Part shown: piece after piece, positions 34,415-42,821 of the stretch | How positions within the stretch are numbered: the stretch's first letter is position 1 | How the letters are laid out: the number at the start of each line of letters is the position of its first letter | DNA from: Paenibacillus methanolicus | GTDB taxonomy: Bacteria; Bacillota; Bacilli; Paenibacillales; Paenibacillaceae | Assembly: GCF_008124765.1 (NCBI RefSeq) | Contig: NZ_VNHS01000008.1 | Span: 372,001 to 436,000, forward strand | Reading direction: 5' to 3' | Length of the DNA: 64,000 nt | Program-made: the position numbers and the translations under genes | Notes under the pieces: model-generated | Database searches by the model: none | Told to the model about the DNA's origin: nothing | What the model saw: only the letters and a program-made list of their open reading frames with translations

Positions 34415-35176
34415 CTAGAAACGTTGGTTGTTGAAACCGAAGCTCGACTGTTGCTGCGAGCCGGCAGAGAAGCCCGTATGCGAGATAACCGGACCAGAGT
34501 TCTGCTGCTGCGTCGCTTGCAGGACAGGGTTGAACGGCGTTTGAGCTTGCACGAAGCTGTTGCCGCCGAACGAAGCTTGCGAGCTTGGCGAGAAGCTGTT
34601 CGAGAACGAAGGCTGCGAACTGAACGAAGCCTGCGAGCTGAACGATGGCTGCGAGCTGAACGAAGCTTGCGAGTTGAACGAAGGTTGCGCGCTGAACGAG
34701 GATTGATTGTTGAAATCCTGTCCGGCCGTGTAACCAACATGCGAAATCACAGGCTGAAAGCTCGAGCGCGCTTGCGATTGGCCAGCAGATTGGAAGTTAT
34801 TGAAACCTTGCGCCGACGAGCCGCCGAAGTGATTGATAACCGGCGTGAAGCTCGACGTTTGCGCTTGAACCGGACCGTGGGACTGGTAGTTGAAGCTTTG
34901 GCCGGCCGACGATCCCGCATGCGACAACACCGGGCTGAACGATGTGTTCGAGAAGGCGCTAGGTTGATTGCTGAAACTTTGGCTGTTGCCGGCCGTGTAA
35001 CCAACATGCGAAATTACGGGCTGTTGGAAACTGTTATTAGACGAAAAGCTGCTCGACGAGAAGCTTTGCGCAGGCGATTTTGGAATCCCTTGGTATTGGG
35101 ATTGCACGAAGCCTACCGGCTGATATCTGTTCTGGGATTGGAACTGTTGTTGTTGGCCAAAGTTGTTTTGGTACAC
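34415..35176 (-). CDS. Low-complexity F/S/Q/N-rich repeat protein, unknown function
   Basis: Family not recognised. The 253 residues are almost wholly Ser, Gln, Asn, Phe, Ala, Gly and Pro, with very few charges. An 11-residue motif close to PVISHVGYTAG occurs five times (residues 53, 82, 112, 142, 229), mostly 29-30 residues apart. Between the last two copies is a tandem hexapeptide F-S-S-Q-A/P-S (Phe at 161, 167, 173, 179, 185, 191). There is no signal peptide or membrane helix. GTG at 35176 has GAGGAGG seven bases upstream and a strong terminator follows, so the gene is real. Composition suggests a prion-like or self-assembling protein, possibly a spore-surface or coat component; that is inference. 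Confidence 0.8.
   Translation of the reverse strand: MYQNNFGQQQQFQSQNRYQPVGFVQSQYQGIPKSPAQSFSSSSFSSNNSFQQPVISHVGYTAGNSQSFSNQPSAFSNTSFSPVLSHAGSSAGQSFNYQSHGPVQAQTSSFTPVINHFGGSSAQGFNNFQSAGQSQARSSFQPVISHVGYTAGQDFNNQSSFSAQPSFNSQASFSSQPSFSSQASFSSQPSFSNSFSPSSQASFGGNSFVQAQTPFNPVLQATQQQNSGPVISHTGFSAGSQQQSSFGFNNQRF
34604..34696 (-). repeat. Tandem hexapeptide-coding repeat, 18-bp unit
   Basis: About five consecutive 18-bp units encode F-S/N-S/A-Q-A/P-S; alternate units end in Ala-Ser or Pro-Ser. This is a likely site of copy-number change. Confidence 0.8.
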
Positions 35177-35275
35177 GTGTAGTCCTCCTCGAATTCGTTA
35201 AGTTTGGTCTGCTTGGCCGATTCGGCTAGCTGGGACCTCTCTTATTGTGGGAGACGCGCACGTTTTATATGACCG

Positions 35276-35710
35276 TCAAGATTTGGATTTTCCGTGCGGA
35301 AGCAGAATCGAGTCCTCGACCTTGATGCATCGGTCCATTATTACGTTCATCCCCGCATCCCCCGCGATCCGAGCTGCGTCTTCGTGCGCTATGCCGAGCT
35401 GCAGCCAAAGCGTCTTCGCGCGGATCGCGACGGCTTCCTCCGCCACGCCTGGCGTATGCTCGCTGCGGCGAAATACGTTGACGATATCGACCGGGAACGG
35501 AATGTCCGCAAGAGACGCATAACTGGTCTCGCCTAAAATCGTGGCGGCGTTGGGATTAACCGGAACGATACGGTAACCTTTGGCTTGCATGGCGGCGGAA
35601 ACCATATGCGACGTCCGCTCGGGATTGTCCGACAATCCGACCACCGCGATCGTGTCCGATTGTTCCAAGATGGTTTTAATGTCGTCACGGCTAGGATTAA
35701 CAAATGCCAT
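35276..35710 (-). CDS. CoA-binding domain protein (YccU-like)
   Basis: The 144-residue protein is a single Rossmann-like CoA-binding domain: TIAVVGLSDNPERTSHMVS near 19-37, GYRIVPVNPNAATILGE near 45-61, VDIVNVFRRSEHTPGVAEEA near 73-92 and KTLWLQLGIAHEDA. The fold is that of the succinyl-CoA synthetase alpha N-domain, but stand-alone members have no known reaction. It lies downstream of aroK-aroA on the same strand, with a 50-base gap to aroA. Confidence 0.9.
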   Translation of the reverse strand: MAFVNPSRDDIKTILEQSDTIAVVGLSDNPERTSHMVSAAMQAKGYRIVPVNPNAATILGETSYASLADIPFPVDIVNVFRRSEHTPGVAEEAVAIRAKTLWLQLGIAHEDAARIAGDAGMNVIMDRCIKVEDSILLPHGKSKS

Positions 35711-35761
35711 AAGTCGAAAGCACCCCTTCCGTTATGGATTACTGTGTCCGGTAAACCGTTT

Positions 35762-37054
35762 CTATTCTACCCATTCCACGTTGGCGCCAAGCGCCTTCAG
35801 GTGCTCGAAGAAAATCGGGTATGACTTAGCCACGTGGTGCGCGTCGCGGATGCGAAGCGGATGCTTCGCGCGGAGTCCGACGACCGTAAGCGCCATAATG
35901 ACGCGATGGTCGTAATGCGCATTGATCTCCACGCCGCCTTCCACGCCTTCCGGACGTCCGTGCACGATAATTTCATCGCGCTTCTCTTCGACGTTCGCGC
36001 CGGCCTTGCGCAGCTCGTTCAAATAGTCGGTGATCCGGTCGCATTCCTTGTACCGTAAGTTCTCCACATCGTAGAAACGCGAGGTTCCTTCGGCAAATAC
36101 GGCGGCCGCCACCATCGCCAACACCGCATCCGTCGCCTTGTCGCCGTCGAATTCAAGCGCTTTTAGCTTGCCGTTGCCTTGGACGCGCACTACGCCGTTC
36201 TCGTGCGTAAGCGGTACTTCCATGGCGCGCAGCACGTCCACGATGGCGCGCTCGCCCTGCTTGCTCTTCTCCAGCAAGCGATGAACCGTGACGTCGGAGT
36301 TGGTGACCGCCGCCGCCGCGAGAATGGCTGCCGATCCCGGATAGTCGCCTTGGACGATGTATTCCTTGGCTTCATACCGCTGGTTGCCTTTAATACGGTA
36401 ATGCATCAGATCTTCGCTTGCCTCGATAACGATTCCCGCCTGCTCAAGCACTTCCAGCGTTTGGCCGACGACTACTTTCGATTTCAAGTCATGCAGCACT
36501 TCGATTTCACTATCTTCCTCGAGCATCGGCGTCAAGAACAACAGCGCGCTCAGGAATTGAGAGCTTACGGCGCCCGATACGGTAATCTTGCCGCCTTTCA
36601 CAGCGCCGCCCCTGATCGTAATTGGGAGTTTGCCGCTCTGATGTTCAACCTGAACGCCAAGCTGACCGAGCGATTCGATCAAATCGTCGTGCGGGCGCTT
36701 GCCGAGCGAGTCCGGGTACCGGTTAATGAACGTGACCTCCGGGCTCAACGCGGCGATTGCCATCAGGAAGCGCAGTACGGCGCCCGCGTTGCCCACGTCC
36801 AGTTCCTTCACGTCACTCGGCTTGCGGCCGAAGCCGGTAATGACGATTTTCTCGTCGTCCTCTTCGATGCCGGCGCCCAAATCGCGGATACATCTGCGCA
36901 TCGCATCGCTGTCTTCACTGTGCGCAGGGTAGTAGATCGTGCTCGTGCCTTCCGCAAGCGCAGCGACCAGCAAATACCGCGTCGTGTAGTTTTTGGAGGA
37001 GAGTGCTTGAATTTCGCCTTGCAGCTTAGGTGTTGGGGTTACGATAACGTCCAT
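35762..37054 (-). CDS. aroA: 3-phosphoshikimate 1-carboxyvinyltransferase (EPSP synthase), divergent
   Basis: The sixth step of the shikimate pathway joins shikimate 3-phosphate and PEP. The 430-residue protein has the two-lobed EPSP synthase pattern with catalytic residues in ATDAVLAM, YKECDRI and HHVAKSYPIFFEHL. Several usual motifs differ: SKNYTTR at 20-26 where SKSxTNR is common, GNAGAVLRF at 88-96 where class I has GNAGTAMRP, and DSLGKRP for LRxRP. It is thus a divergent form, still likely functional. It follows aroK by about 80 bases. Confidence 0.9.
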   Translation of the reverse strand: MDVIVTPTPKLQGEIQALSSKNYTTRYLLVAALAEGTSTIYYPAHSEDSDAMRRCIRDLGAGIEEDDEKIVITGFGRKPSDVKELDVGNAGAVLRFLMAIAALSPEVTFINRYPDSLGKRPHDDLIESLGQLGVQVEHQSGKLPITIRGGAVKGGKITVSGAVSSQFLSALLFLTPMLEEDSEIEVLHDLKSKVVVGQTLEVLEQAGIVIEASEDLMHYRIKGNQRYEAKEYIVQGDYPGSAAILAAAAVTNSDVTVHRLLEKSKQGERAIVDVLRAMEVPLTHENGVVRVQGNGKLKALEFDGDKATDAVLAMVAAAVFAEGTSRFYDVENLRYKECDRITDYLNELRKAGANVEEKRDEIIVHGRPEGVEGGVEINAHYDHRVIMALTVVGLRAKHPLRIRDAHHVAKSYPIFFEHLKALGANVEWVE

Positions 37055-37132
37055 GAAAAATTCGGCTCCTTTAATGTAGGTAATCTATTCCTTCAGATTG
37101 GGAACGCTTCATGGCTCCTCTGGCTCGGGCGT

Positions 37133-37687
37133 CTAGCGGCCGTTCTGACTGATGAGCCATGCGTCCCAGATCGCTTCGGCGACTTCCTCCGCACTCAACC
37201 CGGTCGTATCGATGCGAACCGGGGCGAAATCATAAGCCGTGCGTCGTTCGGACAGCAGCTTATGCACGCGTTCTTCCAGGTTCCCTTGCAGCAGCGGCCT
37301 GCCCTTATCTTGACTTACTCTGGCCATAATCTGTTCGGCCGTCGCGGTAAGCGCGACGACGAGACCGCCTTCCGTCATAAGCGTCCGATTCTCCGGACGA
37401 AGCACCGCGCCGCCGCCCGTGGCGATTACCAGGCTTCCGGCTTGTCCCATAACCGACCGCAGCGCATCCGTCTCCGCCGCGCGAAAATAATCTTCTCCGA
37501 ATTGCGCGAATAATTCGGGAATCGTGCGGCCTTCGCGCCGAACGATCTCGGCGTCCACGTCTACGACCTCGAAGCCGCCCCGCTGTGCGAGCAAACGGCC
37601 TACCGTGGATTTGCCGGTACCCATGAAGCCGACCAGCACGATATGCCGGGGAGGCGTTAATGGTTGTGTCACGATATGTACACCCAC
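37133..37687 (-). CDS. aroK: Shikimate kinase
   Basis: Shikimate kinase phosphorylates shikimate, the step just before EPSP synthase, whose gene lies next downstream. The 184-residue protein has Walker A GFMGTGKST (19-27), the shikimate-binding DVDAEIVRREG and FR (residues 43-53 and 69), the GGGAVLRPENR loop near 91-101 and the lid arginine in KGRPLLQG. The annotated start is GTG at 37687; GTG at 37672 is also possible as neither has a strong ribosome site. Confidence 0.93.
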   Translation of the reverse strand: MGVHIVTQPLTPPRHIVLVGFMGTGKSTVGRLLAQRGGFEVVDVDAEIVRREGRTIPELFAQFGEDYFRAAETDALRSVMGQAGSLVIATGGGAVLRPENRTLMTEGGLVVALTATAEQIMARVSQDKGRPLLQGNLEERVHKLLSERRTAYDFAPVRIDTTGLSAEEVAEAIWDAWLISQNGR

Positions 37688-37827
37688 TTGCTTTACAGGA
37701 TTAAAACTATTGATTTGCCCCTATCATATCATTATTTCCGATCTGAAGGGTATAAAAATGTTGATTTTGCCGTACAGATGATAACAGGACAACATTGACA
37801 AATTACCGTTTCAAGGAGTGGGTCATC

Positions 37828-38127
37828 ATGGCTCTGGGTCAAGAGCCGCATCTGGCGCGCAACCGGTTCGATCGCATGCTATCGCCCGAATATCCGCTAT
37901 GCCGCGAGGACGTCGTCTGGATGCTGGAGTATATAAAAAAGAAAATGGCTGACGAAGCGCCCGTGTTATCGAGCCTTCCCCAGCCAGTCTTATTAAAGTC
38001 GTTCCAAGGTTACGTCGAGGCCGCCATGATTCTCATCAAGCAGCGCGGCGGCTCCGGCCCGGAGGCCGATCGGCTGCGCAGCTGCCTGCAGGCGGCCGCC
38101 GACGGTTTCCTTGCAAGTCCGAATTAG
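37828..38127 (+). CDS. Conserved hypothetical protein, 99 aa
   Basis: The 99-residue protein starts at ATG 37828 with AAGGAG nine bases upstream, better than the upstream TTG of the open frame. It is helical, with [20 protein letters not shown] near 12-31 and [20 protein letters not shown], and no motif I recognise. Its last four bases overlap the end of the convergent gnd gene, leaving no room for a terminator between them. Confidence 0.65.
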   Translation: MALGQEPHLARNRFDRMLSPEYPLCREDVVWMLEYIKKKMADEAPVLSSLPQPVLLKSFQGYVEAAMILIKQRGGSGPEADRLRSCLQAAADGFLASPN

Positions 38128-39536
38128 TTCTGCATCCAATTGAAGTGGAACGTGCCTTCTTTGTCCACGCGCTTGAACGTGTGGGCGCCGAAGTAGTCGC
38201 GCTGCGCTTGCAGCAGGTTAGCCGGCAGACGCTCCGTCCGGTAGCTGTCGTAGTATGCGAGCGCGCTAGCGAAGCCCGGTACCGGAATACCTTGGGTAAC
38301 CGCCGTCGCGACAACTTCGCGCCATGCGCCTTGGTAAGATTCGACAACCTCTTGGAAGTACGAATCAAGCAGCAGGTTGCGCAGCTCCGGGTTGCGGTCG
38401 TACGCGTCCTTGATGTTCTGCAGGAAGCCGGCACGGATGATGCAGCCGCCGCGGAAGATCATGGCGATGTCGCCGTAACGCAGGTTCCAGCCGTATTCGT
38501 CGGAAGCCGCGCGCATTTGGGCGAAACCTTGCGCGTACGAGCAGATTTTGCTCGCGAACAGTGCTTTGCGGACCGCTTCGATGAATGCCGCTTTGTCGCC
38601 TTGGTAAGGAGCCGGTTGCGGTCCTTTAAGCAGCTTGCTTGCCGCGACGCGCTCTTCTTTCAACGCGGAGAGGAAGCGGGAGAATACGGACTCCGTGATG
38701 ATGGACAGCGGCACGCCCAGGTCCAGCGCGCTTTGACTCGTCCACTTGCCCGTGCCCTTCTGGCCGGCGGAGTCGAGAATGACGTCGACCATCGGTTTGT
38801 TCGTCTCCGGATCGTACTTGGAGAAGATGTCGGCCGTGATTTCGATCAGGTAGCTGTCAAGCTCGCCTTTGTTCCACTCGGAGAAGATCGATTGCAGCTC
38901 TTCCGTGCTGACGCCGAGAACGCGGTTCAGGAGATCGTAGGCTTCGCAGATGAGCTGCATGTCGCCGTACTCGATGCCGTTGTGAACCATTTTCACGTAA
39001 TGGCCGGCGCCATCCGGACCGATATATGTACAGCAAGCGTCATCGCCGACTTTCGCGGAGATTGCGGTGAGGATCGGCTCGACCAGCTTGTATGCGGATT
39101 CCTGTCCGCCCGGCATGATGGACGGGCCTTTCAGCGCGCCTTCTTCGCCGCCGGATACGCCGGTGCCGATGAAGCGAATGCCTTTCTCCTCCAGATCGCG
39201 GCTGCGGCGCTGGGTATCAGGGAAGTAGGCGTTGCCGCCGTCGATGATGATGTCGCCTTTGTCCAGATGCGGAACAAGCGCGTCGATCGTCGCGTCCGTG
39301 CCGGCGCCGGCTTGGACCATGATCAGGATTTTGCGAGGGGACTCAAGCGATTGCACGAACTCTTCAACCGAGAAAGTACCGACAAGGTTTTTGCCTTCGG
39401 CTTCCTTTAGAAGCTCGTCCGTCTTCTCGCGGGAGCGGTTGTACACCGATACGGTGAATCCTTTGCTCTCGATATTCAGCGCCAGGTTTTTGCCCATGAC
39501 GGCCAACCCGACAACACCAATTTGTTGTTTTGACAT
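38124..39536 (-). CDS. gnd: 6-phosphogluconate dehydrogenase, decarboxylating
   Basis: Oxidative pentose-phosphate enzyme making ribulose 5-phosphate, CO2 and NADPH. The 470-residue protein has the Rossmann [17 protein letters not shown], the NADP-preferring [11 protein letters not shown], substrate-binding [17 protein letters not shown] (about 128-144), and the catalytic [17 protein letters not shown] near 180-196. It belongs to the long decarboxylating form typical of Bacillus GndA. It is monocistronic and convergent with the 99-residue gene. Confidence 0.96.
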   Translation of the reverse strand: MSKQQIGVVGLAVMGKNLALNIESKGFTVSVYNRSREKTDELLKEAEGKNLVGTFSVEEFVQSLESPRKILIMVQAGAGTDATIDALVPHLDKGDIIIDGGNAYFPDTQRRSRDLEEKGIRFIGTGVSGGEEGALKGPSIMPGGQESAYKLVEPILTAISAKVGDDACCTYIGPDGAGHYVKMVHNGIEYGDMQLICEAYDLLNRVLGVSTEELQSIFSEWNKGELDSYLIEITADIFSKYDPETNKPMVDVILDSAGQKGTGKWTSQSALDLGVPLSIITESVFSRFLSALKEERVAASKLLKGPQPAPYQGDKAAFIEAVRKALFASKICSYAQGFAQMRAASDEYGWNLRYGDIAMIFRGGCIIRAGFLQNIKDAYDRNPELRNLLLDSYFQEVVESYQGAWREVVATAVTQGIPVPGFASALAYYDSYRTERLPANLLQAQRDYFGAHTFKRVDKEGTFHFNWMQN

Positions 39537-39680
39537 ACGGCTCTTCCATCCCTTTTCTATATGTTATAGTGTAACAATACAGCTATTTTACTCTTTTTAA
39601 TCGGGATTGAAAACCATAATCAACCTGAAAAATGCGGTTTTCATCAGATCTTCATTTTAACCACATTTGTGAACGATCAA

Positions 39681-39719
39681 CAAAATAAGCTCCCGGGGCT
39701 GGAAACCCGGGAGCTTATT
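39681..39719 (-). terminator. Terminator of the 39746-40342 gene
   Basis: A perfect 14-bp stem, AATAAGCTCCCGGG (39685-39698) with its complement (39706-39719); the minus strand continues TTGTTG. Confidence 0.85.
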
Positions 39720-39745
39720 CGGCTTTGCGCATGCGCGTAACCGGA

Positions 39746-40342
39746 CTACAACTCAAGCTGGATCATCTCGATTCGCAGCGTGCCCAGACGTTCCTTCGAT
39801 GCGGCGACGATCTCCTCATGTCCCTCCGTTATCGCCTCGTGAAGGACGGACAGCTCGTAATCAAGCTCAAGCCGCAGCACTGCCGCGCGTTCCTCTGCCC
39901 GCTTCGATTGAAACGCCTGAATCACTTCTTCGACGGTCACGTACGGTTTTTTCTGATAAATGATTCTGTGTTCCATGCCGGACACCTCCACAAGTCGAAT
40001 AATTTCGCCAAACATGATGCTTTCAATGACGATTTGCCGGTCTTTAAAACGCTTGACGACGGCGTGGCCCCTGGAATCGTTGATAAGCTTCTCGATGAGT
40101 TCGGACAGTTTCTCGTCTTTGATCACATAATCGCCCACTATTTTATAGCGGCTGCGAACCCGTTGAAACCGGAGCTTCACGAGCTTGCGTCCGCTGCGGA
40201 CCGAAATAAGAAAGTAGACATCCGTCTCGCTCCAATAGAGCGAGTACCCTTCCTGAATTAAATCACGAATCAGATTCTGGATTTGCCGGCGGTCGAATCG
40301 CAGTTCCAAATTGCAGTACTCCACCTCGTAGCTCTTATTCAC
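39746..40342 (-). CDS. Hypothetical protein, 198 aa
   Basis: I do not recognise this family. The protein is soluble and strongly charged. The N-terminal half (NLELRFDRRQIQNLIRDLIQ, LYWSETDVYFLISVRSGRKL) looks alpha/beta, and the last sixty residues form a likely long helix (EEVIQAFQSKRAEERAAVLR and on). GAGGGAGGGG lies before the ATG at 40342. It has its own terminator and no co-directional partner within 250 bases, giving no functional clue. Confidence 0.7.
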   Translation of the reverse strand: MNKSYEVEYCNLELRFDRRQIQNLIRDLIQEGYSLYWSETDVYFLISVRSGRKLVKLRFQRVRSRYKIVGDYVIKDEKLSELIEKLINDSRGHAVVKRFKDRQIVIESIMFGEIIRLVEVSGMEHRIIYQKKPYVTVEEVIQAFQSKRAEERAAVLRLELDYELSVLHEAITEGHEEIVAASKERLGTLRIEMIQLEL

Positions 40343-40558
40343 GGCAACCCCTCCCTCTTCCGATGTCTAAGTTTTCTGAATATTCTCTCTTATCAATATC
40401 TTATACTCCATCTTATGTTCTGGCAACTTGGATTATTGACTATTTTTAAACCGTTCTCAGCGAATTGAATAAAATGCCCAGCTTGCGGGCGAAACCGCTT
40501 TCGTTTTCGTTATCGTCCGTGCACATTCCCGTAAAGAAGACCTGTAATTCGCAATATA

Positions 40559-40600
40559 AGAAAACCGCCCGAATCCGTCGCAAGCGACGAACCGGGCGGT
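40559..40600 (-). terminator. Terminator of the 65-aa membrane protein gene
   Basis: ACCGCCCG (40564-40571) pairs with CGGGCGGT (40593-40600) and an inner GTCG/CGAC stem; followed by TTTCTTATAT on the minus strand. Confidence 0.85.
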
Positions 40601-40623
40601 CCGAAATCCAATATTTATGTACG

Positions 40624-40821
40624 CTACAAAAACCACTGGTTCAGGACGATCCCGAACGCGACGCCGCTCACGAGCGCACCGGCGAAGCTGAACGCGCCAT
40701 TGCGGAATCGCTGCTGGAACATCTGAAGCACCCCGAGGCTAAGCAACGAAAAGATAAGCAGAATAAACAGCGCTCCCGTCACGAACAAGCTGGCGGATAC
40801 ATTGCTGACATCGACCGTCAA
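40624..40821 (-). CDS. Small two-helix membrane protein, 65 aa
   Basis: The open frame is longer, but the best start is TTG at 40821 with GGGAG nine bases upstream, giving a 65-residue protein. It has two hydrophobic segments (SASLFVTGALFILLIFSLLS and FAGALVSGVAFGIVLNQWFL) joined by a short basic loop (QQRFRNG). Function unknown. A strong terminator follows. The start is uncertain. Confidence 0.62.
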   Translation of the reverse strand: MTVDVSNVSASLFVTGALFILLIFSLLSLGVLQMFQQRFRNGAFSFAGALVSGVAFGIVLNQWFL

Positions 40822-40938
40822 AGCCAAACACTCCCTCTTCTTTTTAGGACATCTTCTTGCATTATACGGGATTCGTCGCGATCCCGCCAGCCGCAACTTT
40901 TCCGCTCGAACGCCCGTTATCGCCGCCGTCATCGGCAT

Positions 40939-41508
40939 TCAGCCGCGTTTGACGATGCCCACGTCTGCCACCTTTTTGCGGCCAGTCCGTTTAAGCATTT
41001 TTACGGTTAGCGCATTGCCTTCCAATATCGCCGTGGCACGGTCCGGAAGCACCAGAGTCGGAAGCTTGACCGTTTCGCTTTTGCCTCCGGGCAGTCCGTC
41101 GATGCGCATTTTATCCTCTCTGACCAGCACGCGCAAGCGGGACAGATCGGCCCCTGCATCCACCGGATACACGACCGTCACATAACGCTTGGTCTCCGAG
41201 ACGTCCGCCACGCCCGTCCCCAACGCGCTTCCGACGGCAGGCAGCGCCTTGGACACCATGCCGCGCACATAGTTCTCCACCCACGACGGATCCCGGAACA
41301 AATCGAAGCCCGAGGGGAGTTTCTGCCCCTTCATCCACTTCTCCAGCTCTTCCCACTGCGACGCCACCTGCGCCCACCTCCTCTGCTGGCTATATCGTAT
41401 GCGTCCCGCCCAGAACCGGTTACAGTCGTCTTCGTCCGCCACATCGCCGGGAAAGGGAAGGAACGTCTGGGCGAATGCCCGCATACGATGTAATATCCAT
41501 GATCGCAT
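40939..41508 (-). CDS. Possible Hsp20-like spore protein divergent from gerP
   Basis: From ATG at 41508 the protein is 189 residues. The N-terminal half is rich in Trp and basic residues (MRSWILHRMRAFAQTFLPFP). The C-terminal half (about 100-180) reads as a beta sandwich: YVTVVYPVDAGADLSRLRVL, KMRIDGLPGGKSETVKLP and ILEGNALTVKMLKR, resembling the alpha-crystallin/Hsp20-like fold of GerT/CotM. Position head-to-head with gerPA fits a spore role, but both points are inference. The ribosome site is weak. Confidence 0.6.
   Translation of the reverse strand: MRSWILHRMRAFAQTFLPFPGDVADEDDCNRFWAGRIRYSQQRRWAQVASQWEELEKWMKGQKLPSGFDLFRDPSWVENYVRGMVSKALPAVGSALGTGVADVSETKRYVTVVYPVDAGADLSRLRVLVREDKMRIDGLPGGKSETVKLPTLVLPDRATAILEGNALTVKMLKRTGRKKVADVGIVKRG
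41463..41489 (+). promoter_or_regulatory. Possible sigma-K promoter of the gerP operon
   Basis: AC at 41463-41464, 17 bases, then CATACGAT at 41482-41489, fitting AC-N16/17-CATAnnnT. It lies about 45 bases before gerPA; gerP is a late mother-cell operon in Bacillus. Confidence 0.42.
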
Positions 41509-41530
41509 TTTATAAAAGGAGTGACCCTGT

Positions 41531-41770
41531 ATGCCAGCAGTCGTCGGTTTCGTCAATATCGTCAGTCTCGGGGGCAGCTCGATCGTTCAGTTCGGCGACT
41601 CGGTCCAAATGTCGCCAAGCAGCAACTCCAAAACGTATGCCGGTTCCGGCTCGTTCCTGACGGGCAGCCTGAGCAATTCCAACAACGCCGTGAGCGCGAC
41701 TAGCACGCTCGACCCGGATCTGATCGACAACTCCTCCAGCGAGGTCGGCAGCGGAGTGAACGTCGTATGA
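41531..41770 (+). CDS. gerPA: Spore germination protein GerPA/GerPF family
   Basis: The 79-residue protein MPAVVGFVNIVSLGGSSIVQ with FGDSVQMSP and KTYAGSGSFLTG is of the GerPA/GerPF paralogue family. GerP proteins lie in the spore inner coat and let germinants pass to their receptors. GerPA is chosen because it is first in the operon. AAGGAG lies nine bases before the ATG. The stop overlaps the next gene (ATGA). Confidence 0.9.
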   Translation: MPAVVGFVNIVSLGGSSIVQFGDSVQMSPSSNSKTYAGSGSFLTGSLSNSNNAVSATSTLDPDLIDNSSSEVGSGVNVV

Positions 41771-41976
41771 GCATGACGGTTCACCAGCATATTACGATTC
41801 ACCAATTACGCGTGGACAGCCTGACGAATTCGTCGGTCCTTCAAATCGGGACGTCCGGTTCAATCCGCTCGTTATCCCAGTTGTACAACAGCGGCGGCTT
41901 CACCGGCCCCGCTCCCCAGCTCGGACAAGGACAAGAAAACCCGCTTTCCTTCGTCCCGCTGCCGAATCCCGCCTAA
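41767..41976 (+). CDS. gerPB: Spore germination protein GerPB
   Basis: The 69-residue protein matches GerPB: ITIHQLRVDSLTNSSVLQIG, then SGSIRSLSQLYNSGGFTGPAP, corresponding closely to the Bacillus sequence as I recall it, and a Pro-rich end. It acts with the other GerP proteins in coat permeability to germinants. The ATG overlaps the gerPA stop by four bases; GGAG lies ten bases upstream. Confidence 0.93.
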   Translation: MSMTVHQHITIHQLRVDSLTNSSVLQIGTSGSIRSLSQLYNSGGFTGPAPQLGQGQENPLSFVPLPNPA

Positions 41977-42002
41977 GCCAATGAAGACCGGAGGTGGCCC
42001 CA

Positions 42003-42821
42003 ATGCAAACCCCGAGCGGTCCCGCGCTGACGCCATGGCAGCTGTGCATGGGACTATCCGAACGCGTACAGCTTCAACAACGGCAGTTATTCGAAATGCA
42101 AGGCAAGCTGCAGGAGCAGCAGCAGCTCATGACCGAACTGCAGCGCCAGCTTGACGAGCTGCGCGTCCGCCTGCAAGCGGCGGAGAACCGGCCGGTCTAC
42201 CATATCGAGAAGATGGAATACGCCTTCGACCAGCTGAAGGTCGAAAAGCTCGACGGCACGCTGAACATCGGCATGACGCCGCCGAACGAAGAATACATCA
42301 AAGAAATCGGCCAACTCGTCATGCCCGGCGGGCTTACCGCACCCGGCAAAACGCCGTCGGCATCCGGAGATTCTGCGACGAGCGGACCGAATCAATTCCC
42401 GGCAATGGGCGCCACGAGCGGCCCCGGCGCGACTGCCCCTCAGCCGCCGTATCCCGAAATTCGGCAACAGGTCGATACGTATTTGAACCAGACCGCGCCG
42501 CAGAAGCTCGCGCAACTGGAGAACGAATACGGCCTTCCGCTCGACCCGTACCATCGCAGGCTCATCATCGAGGATATTCGCAAGCAGATGTCATCTAGGG
42601 TTCAATATTATATTCAACAGACGGCACGCGCGGCCGCGGGCGTATCGGGAGAAAGCGAATCGCCATCCTCCGGCAATGCCGCGCAGTCCCCGTTCTCCCA
42701 ACAGCAAGCCGCTCTCGTGCTGGCTAAGACCACCAGAGATATCGACGCCGCCCTCCGCGCCTATATGGACCAGCTGCGCGGAGGGGCGGCTGGCGCCAAC
42801 CAAGGGGGAGATCCTTTATGA
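42003..42821 (+). CDS. gerPC: Spore germination protein GerPC, enlarged
   Basis: The 272-residue protein starts at ATG 42003 (GGAGG eight bases upstream); an in-frame GTG three codons earlier lies inside that site. A Gln-rich coiled coil (about 20-60, LQEQQQLMTELQRQLDELRV) precedes the GerPC core VYHIEKMEYAFDQLKVEKLD and GTLNIGMTPP. A low-complexity Ala/Pro/Ser linker and a C-terminal helical region follow. Bacillus GerPC is near 200 residues, so this one is longer, mainly in the linkers. Confidence 0.9.
   Translation: MQTPSGPALTPWQLCMGLSERVQLQQRQLFEMQGKLQEQQQLMTELQRQLDELRVRLQAAENRPVYHIEKMEYAFDQLKVEKLDGTLNIGMTPPNEEYIKEIGQLVMPGGLTAPGKTPSASGDSATSGPNQFPAMGATSGPGATAPQPPYPEIRQQVDTYLNQTAPQKLAQLENEYGLPLDPYHRRLIIEDIRKQMSSRVQYYIQQTARAAAGVSGESESPSSGNAAQSPFSQQQAALVLAKTTRDIDAALRAYMDQLRGGAAGANQGGDPL

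Noticed and set aside
34424-35182. A 252-codon Arg/Leu-rich frame opposite the repeat protein
   Set aside because: Its repeats merely mirror those of the F/S/Q gene; the minus-strand gene has the ribosome site and terminator, this one has neither.
36179-37513. A 444-codon open frame on the plus strand
   Set aside because: Antisense to aroA and aroK, both with clear catalytic motifs.
38145-39410. A 421-codon open frame on the plus strand
   Set aside because: Antisense to gnd, which is strongly conserved; composition biased to Arg/Val/Ala.
40465-41010. A 181-codon plus-strand frame
   Set aside because: Runs through a minus-strand terminator and opposite the 65-residue membrane protein; basic, low-complexity, no domain.
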